From contig JAPFFF010000063.1 of NCBI GenBank assembly GCA_039105265.1, forward strand, positions 310,001 through 374,000: DNA of 64,000 bases, in the 5' to 3' direction. This DNA comes from Tritrichomonas musculus (lineage: Eukaryota; Parabasalia; Tritrichomonadida; Tritrichomonadidae). Shown piece by piece: positions 60,889-64,000 of this stretch (within the stretch, counting starts at the first letter, position 1; every line of letters starts with the position of its first letter). A program made the translations under genes and the position numbers. Below the pieces are notes generated by a model. That model saw nothing but the letters and a program-made list of their open reading frames with translations. It made no database searches and had not been told where the DNA came from.

Positions 60889-61221
60889 ATGGAGACCTAC
60901 TACGAACACTACAAAGACTTCGGTAATATTCAGGTCAGTAGCGAGTCAATGCCAAGGGATGTAAAACGTTTGTTGGGTTACGGCAAACATGACTTCAGAA
61001 CGAAGAACTACTTCTTCAGTCCCAGTGAACGACTCTTCTACTCATATCGTCCTCATTTGGACACCTACCTCAGCATCAAGCCATACAAGAAAAGTCCCTC
61101 AATCCTATTCAGCTTACGAAACGATGACAAGAAGTCTGCCACTATCTGCGTCTCGGATAGGTTCCTTGAACGAACTCAATCCATGAACGCTATAGACATC
61201 TCATCAATGAGGTCTTCGTAA
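60889..61221 (+). CDS. Element ORF 1, unknown
   Basis: A 110-residue basic protein with no family I recognise (YRPHLDTYLSIKPYKKSPSILFSLRNDDKKSATICV). Codon use matches the other element genes and not the host, and the frame begins right after the left repeat with the shared ACTTTTTATCA motif upstream, so it is probably real. It may be the remains of a longer Maverick gene with an internal deletion. An overlapping frame from the ATG at 60884 is less convincing. Confidence 0.5.
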   Translation: METYYEHYKDFGNIQVSSESMPRDVKRLLGYGKHDFRTKNYFFSPSERLFYSYRPHLDTYLSIKPYKKSPSILFSLRNDDKKSATICVSDRFLERTQSMNAIDISSMRSS

Positions 61222-61269
61222 ACAGGTCCTATTTTTGAGTCCTCGATCACAATCTCGTTACTGACCTAC

Positions 61270-61281
61270 CAACTTTTTACT
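61270..61281 (+). promoter_or_regulatory. Element-specific upstream motif, copy 2
   Basis: AACTTTTTACTC lies about 10 bases before the ATG at 61291 and matches the motif seen before the other element genes in its AACTTTTTA core. Confidence 0.4.
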
Positions 61282-61290
61282 CGAAACCAA

Positions 61291-62427
61291 ATGACATCAA
61301 AAGAAAAGCCTGGAATGAAAGACTTGATGAAAGTCGTCCTTGACTTGAAACGTGATGTAAAGAGAATCAACGGCATCATCACTCCACAGGGTGCTCAAAG
61401 GTTTGTCGATAAGCATAACCAAGCCAATCCATCTAGTCAATGGATCCTCCAGAAAAGAGATCCTAATGGGGCTGCTACTTTAGAGAACATGCCTGACGTT
61501 AACGCTGATGGAGTCCCTGATATCATCATCCGTGACAAGAACAACCTTCCTGTATACGCTAACGGATACACAACAGTCCAATCCGATTGGCCAAACACTT
61601 TGGGATATCATATAGCCTTTCCCGATAAAGCATCTCGTGCCGCGTACAAACAACGTCACGGTAAGTCCATCACGAAACGTGACTTCATCAACAACGCATT
61701 GGGAGTCACCTACTTTGGATACGAAGATGCAGCAACTCCTGAACAGATTCGTCAAGTAGGTACCGTTACTGGAACCAACGTCGCTCACGCCCCACAATGG
61801 TACCAAAACGTATTGAATGACCCAAAGAGTGGTTATCGAATGAAGAAGCCTCGTAAACAATCCGCTTACGAGATGTTCAACAAGTATGTATTCGGTCCTG
61901 TATTCAACGCCGCAGTCGACACTATTGAAGACACTCATGGAAGACAAATACCTGGACAGCAAAAGATGCAGATCCGTGCTAAGTTGGCTGGCTTCTACTG
62001 GAAGAAGCAGGTTAAAACCGCATTGGGTGTCCCAGACGATATGCCTGAAGCCGAATTCGATAAACTTCGTCGTAAGAAGTCTGTTCAATCAGCCATCGAA
62101 AACAGAGTATACCAAGTTATGCTTGACTTCCGAAACAACACTGTAACACACTCTTATGACGAACTCTATGACCGACTCGTTGCTGATTTACGTTCCATTC
62201 TTGGATTACCAATACCTATCGGCGGTGACGGTGATAGCCTTGCCGATCATGCAGCTTCCTTCATGACATCTCGTAATCCACCACCCGGTTTCGGAGCACG
62301 ACCTTCTCCAGAAGATTTAGAAGCATATGCAGCTGCCAGACTCGCACAAGATGGTCCTGATTTAACTCCACGAGAAATATCCGACTATGTTCCACCAGAT
62401 CTCGATGAAGACGCTTTCTTGGAGTAA
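61291..62427 (+). CDS. Element ORF 2, putative structural protein
   Basis: A 378-residue intact protein and the largest gene of the element. The phrase MPDVNADGVPDIIIRDKNNLPVYANGYTTVQSDWPNTLGYH (about 67-107), with its acidic DVNADGVPD loop, recalls conserved proteins of large eukaryotic DNA viruses and Maverick-like elements, but I cannot name the family. The middle is rich in Lys/Arg and predicted helical (YEMFNKYVFGPVFNAAVDTIED…GFYWKKQVKTALGVP). The C terminus is acidic and proline-rich (DGPDLTPREISDYVPPDLDED). It has no polymerase, integrase, protease or ATPase motif. Within a virus-like element the simplest guess is a virion or DNA-associated protein. Stop at 62425-62427, five bases before the next ATG. 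Confidence 0.7.
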   Translation: MTSKEKPGMKDLMKVVLDLKRDVKRINGIITPQGAQRFVDKHNQANPSSQWILQKRDPNGAATLENMPDVNADGVPDIIIRDKNNLPVYANGYTTVQSDWPNTLGYHIAFPDKASRAAYKQRHGKSITKRDFINNALGVTYFGYEDAATPEQIRQVGTVTGTNVAHAPQWYQNVLNDPKSGYRMKKPRKQSAYEMFNKYVFGPVFNAAVDTIEDTHGRQIPGQQKMQIRAKLAGFYWKKQVKTALGVPDDMPEAEFDKLRRKKSVQSAIENRVYQVMLDFRNNTVTHSYDELYDRLVADLRSILGLPIPIGGDGDSLADHAASFMTSRNPPPGFGARPSPEDLEAYAAARLAQDGPDLTPREISDYVPPDLDEDAFLE

Positions 62428-62431
62428 GCTG

Positions 62432-62593
62432 ATGAACCACCCACTAGACGATACCTATTTTTATGGCACAGAAACCATGAGTACATCTCTGTCAGACATC
62501 GTTAAAGACAAGGTCCATGAGGTACTGTCCACTAAGAAGAACGACATGAGTGGAGCCTTCATAGACAAGGTTCATCTTACCTTGGATGGATAA
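62432..62593 (+). CDS. Element ORF 3, small protein
   Basis: A 53-residue frame (MNHPLDDTYFYGTETMSTSLSDIVKDKVHEVLSTKKNDMSG…) starting five bases after the stop of ORF 2, in another frame, and overlapping the 3' end of the minus-strand ORF at 62577. The tight spacing suggests reinitiation or a coupled transcript. The frame also extends upstream to 62387 inside ORF 2. Function unknown. Confidence 0.45.
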   Translation: MNHPLDDTYFYGTETMSTSLSDIVKDKVHEVLSTKKNDMSGAFIDKVHLTLDG

Positions 62594-62897
62594 GACGGTT
62601 GCCGAGGCTTCGTTCATGAGCTATCCAGTCATCAATCGCTGAACGCCCATTCGTTTTGATGTAGTTGTCGACCTTGTCTGATATCGAAACTGCTTTATCA
62701 CCAGCTATTCCAGTGACTTTGCTTGCGACACCAATAGCGTTACCAACCTTTCCACCGATTGCGTTACCGATGGTTCCCAATATGGGTGCTACCGTGTTCT
62801 TGACGACCTTACCGACTTTCTTGGCGATGGGAACTACTTTCTTGATCCCATCTACGATCTTCTTCCCGAGTTTTTTGAACCAGGTTCCGAATGCCAT
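62577..62897 (-). CDS. Element ORF 4, Lys/Gly/Ala-rich amphipathic protein
   Basis: A 106-residue basic protein. Residues 1-35 place lysines every 3-4 positions among Val, Ile and Phe (FKKLGKKIVDGIKKVVPIAKKVGKVV), an amphipathic helix. A Gly/Ala/Val-rich middle follows (LGTIGNAIGGKVGNAIGVASKVTG), then a more ordinary acidic/basic tail. Proteins of this style serve as minor capsid, membrane-lytic or DNA-condensing proteins in adenovirus-like and Polinton-like lineages. That role is inferred from composition only. It follows a 27-codon ORF (62906-62989) on the same strand by 8 bases and converges on ORF 3 with a 17-base overlap. Confidence 0.6.
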   Translation of the reverse strand: MAFGTWFKKLGKKIVDGIKKVVPIAKKVGKVVKNTVAPILGTIGNAIGGKVGNAIGVASKVTGIAGDKAVSISDKVDNYIKTNGRSAIDDWIAHERSLGNRLIHPR

Positions 62898-62905
62898 GTT
62901 TGTAT

Positions 62906-62989
62906 CTAACGTAGTCGTCTCAGATGGTTGTAGTCGACTACGTTTGCGTCATCGATTTCGACGGATTGGTTGTAGTTCATTTCTTTCAT
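62906..62989 (-). CDS. Element 27-residue leader ORF
   Basis: MKEMNYNQSVEIDDANVVDY… runs 27 codons from an ATG at 62989 to TAG at 62906-62908, eight bases before the ATG of ORF 4 and in another frame. The sequence just before its ATG (ACTTTTTTATCAGG) is the same motif as upstream of ORF 1, so transcription probably begins here. It could be a true micropeptide or an upstream ORF that regulates ORF 4. Confidence 0.4.
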   Translation of the reverse strand: MKEMNYNQSVEIDDANVVDYNHLRRLR

Positions 62990-62992
62990 ACC

Positions 62993-63004
62993 TGATAAAA
63001 AAGT
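62993..63004 (-). promoter_or_regulatory. Element-specific upstream motif, copy 3
   Basis: On the minus strand ACTTTTTTATCA precedes the ATG at 62989 by three bases. It closely matches the motif upstream of ORF 1 although the genes are in opposite halves of the element. Confidence 0.45.
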
Positions 63005-63019
63005 GTGGTTATGGGGTGG

Positions 63020-63326
63020 TCATGATCGACCTACGAAGCCGTCACTCCACCGAGGATGGGAGCCGTGAATGAGGTAGTCGTTGGAGTCACGCTAACGGGT
63101 GTTTTTAGGGTCGTTTCGGCATGGAGGAGCCGTGTAAGAGGTAGTCGTTGGAGTCACGCTAACGGGTGTTTTAGAGGGCGTTTCGGCAGGGTGGAGGCAT
63201 TCACGGGGGTTGTCAGGAGTCACGCTAACGGGTGTTTTTAGGGTCGTTTCGGCAGGGTGGAGGCATTCACGGGGGTTGTCAGGAGTCCTGGGCTCTGACC
63301 AGGAATCATGACAACTTCTTTCTACT
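63020..63326 (-). repeat. Right terminal inverted repeat, expanded by tandem units
   Basis: 307 bp against 174 bp on the left. Both outer and inner edges match the left repeat, but the middle contains three copies of an approximately 66 bp unit marked by GGAGTCACGCTAACGGGTGT (63083, 63150, 63216), where the left has one. The copies alternate TTTAGGGTCG and TTAGAGGGCG variants. Confidence 0.85.
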
Positions 63327-64000
63327 GCTTTGTTTATATCATAAATGTTATGTTCATCTGTAAAATACATGCAACCAAGGAAAAATAGAGCCTGTGAATT
63401 ATTTTGTTCTGCTGCAAGTGAATAATAATAAATTGCTTCTTGTATATCATATGATGCATACTCAGCAGATGAATAAATGTAGCCAAGTCGTAGCTGAGCT
63501 TGTTGAAAATTTTGAGAAGCAGAAAGTTTTAAGTAATAAATTGCTTTTTTTATATCTTGTTTTACATATTTTCCTTCAAAATAAATATATCCAATATTAT
63601 ATTGAGCTGTTGGGTGATTATTTTGGGCTGCAAGCATAAAATAATGTATTGACTTGTTGGCATCAATATCAACATATTTTCCTGCTAAAAAGATAGAACC
63701 TAGATAGAATTGTGCTTCAGAATGATTATTTTCAGCAGCTTGTGTGAAAAAATTAATTGCTTTATCAATATCTTGAACGAAATATTCCCCATTAAAATAT
63801 GCCAAACCAATCATAAATTGTGCCTGTGTGTCATTTTGATTTGCTGCTTGTGTCAAATAATATATTGCTTTCTTAATATTTTGTTCAGAGTATTGACAAT
63901 TTAAATAATAGCATCCAAGTGTTAATTGTGCTTTTGGATCATTTAAAAATGAAACGTAATATTCATATTTACACTTTATATAATTGACAAAATTGATATT
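63327..64000 (-). pseudogene. Sel1-repeat gene, upstream part, running off the window
   Basis: The frame is open from the window edge (64000) to the Maverick-like element: six Sel1-like repeats such as AQFMIGLAYFNGEYFVQDIDKAINFFTQAAENNHSEAQFYLGSIFLAGKYV. Protein-like sequence continues upstream of the first internal ATG (…DPKAQLTLGCYYLNCQYSEQNIKKAIYY), so the true start and probably a kinase domain, as in the paralogue at 5663, lie beyond the window. The downstream part is at 58811-60691. Confidence 0.85.

Larger units (their letters stand above)
60692..63326. mobile_element. Miniature Maverick/Polinton-like element (2.6 kb)
   Basis: Ends are AGTAGAAAGAAGTTGTCATG and its inverse, flanked by the direct repeat GCTTT at 60687-60691 and 63327-63331. 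AG…CT termini and a 5-6 base duplication are hallmarks of Maverick/Polinton elements, which are abundant in Trichomonas. The element is far less AT-rich than the host DNA and carries closely packed genes on both strands (60889, 61291, 62432 plus; 62906, 62577 minus). No DNA polymerase B, RVE integrase, adenain-like protease or packaging ATPase is present, so it depends on helpers. It interrupts a Sel1-repeat gene precisely. The closest alternative is a Polinton-like virus relic; both share these features. Confidence 0.75.

Noticed and set aside
61480-62088. 202-codon minus-strand frame opposite the 378-residue element gene
   Set aside because: Antisense shadow with Val/Ser/Cys-rich translation and no motif; the plus frame has protein-like composition and a promoter motif.
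63092-63250. Arg/Pro/Thr-rich frames across the right terminal repeat of the Maverick-like element
   Set aside because: Translations of tandem 66 bp repeats joined to the Sel1 frame; not host or element genes.

Overview
The window looks like nuclear DNA of a trichomonad (Parabasalia), most like Tritrichomonas or Trichomonas. The reasons are the very AT-rich, intron-poor sequence, the gene families typical of that lineage (BspA-like LRR_5 proteins, DUF3447/ankyrin proteins, Sel1-repeat kinases, RCC1-kinase, BTB-like/F5-8C proteins), TCA-type initiator motifs just upstream of several ATGs, and a heavy load of MULE-like, hAT-like and Maverick/Polinton-like elements. Species is not settled from sequence alone.

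Layout. 0.5-10.2 kb: ethanolamine/choline kinase (-), class II DnaJ (-), BspA-like LRR protein (+), kinase-Sel1 protein (+), secreted DKNYY-repeat protein (-). 10.2-12 kb: two short non-autonomous elements with clear target-site duplications (TSDs). 12-16 kb: SUT/SLC45-like MFS transporter (+), a decayed gene, a glycosyltransferase-like gene (-). 16.1-22.2 kb: a decayed RNF213 (mysterin)-like AAA+ ATPase gene directly downstream of an intact pseudokinase-PARP fusion gene, both on the minus strand. 22.2-25.5 kb: duplicated non-coding blocks, a collapsed hAT transposase and a decayed galactose-binding-like gene. 25.6-28.7 kb: a BTB-like/F5-8C gene cut by a 1.7 kb hAT-like element. 29-34 kb: a 5.0 kb element with 159 bp inverted repeats and no credible gene. 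34-44 kb: a MAPK-like pseudokinase, a broken BTB/F5-8C gene, an RCC1-kinase, an ankyrin protein and a Nudix hydrolase. 44-52 kb: a DUF3447-LRR_5 protein bracketed exactly at both ends by two elements, a Ser/Thr kinase, and a kinase-Sel1 pseudogene. 52.5-57.3 kb: a kinase-LRR_5 gene cut by a 1.6 kb MULE-like element with about 370 bp inverted repeats. 57.3-58.7 kb: an inverted-repeat block and a GH13 fragment. 58.8-64 kb: a Sel1-repeat gene cut by a 2.6 kb Maverick/Polinton-like element that still carries compact, GC-richer virus-like genes.

Main points of interest. (1) The 942-residue pseudokinase-zinc-PARP protein, which keeps an H-Y-E triad, sits next to an RNF213-like AAA+ gene. (2) The miniature Maverick-like element has AG...CT ends, a 5 bp TSD, tandem-repeat-expanded right terminus, open structural-type reading frames and a shared ACTTTTTATCA-like upstream motif, but no polymerase, integrase, protease or ATPase. 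(3) Three host genes are interrupted by elements whose TSDs show precise insertion; removing the element plus one TSD copy gives back the host frame. (4) Paralogous proteins share N-terminal modules while swapping C-terminal repeat types (Sel1, LRR_5, ankyrin).

All calls are from reading the sequence; no searches were run. Family names rest on motifs recognised by eye.
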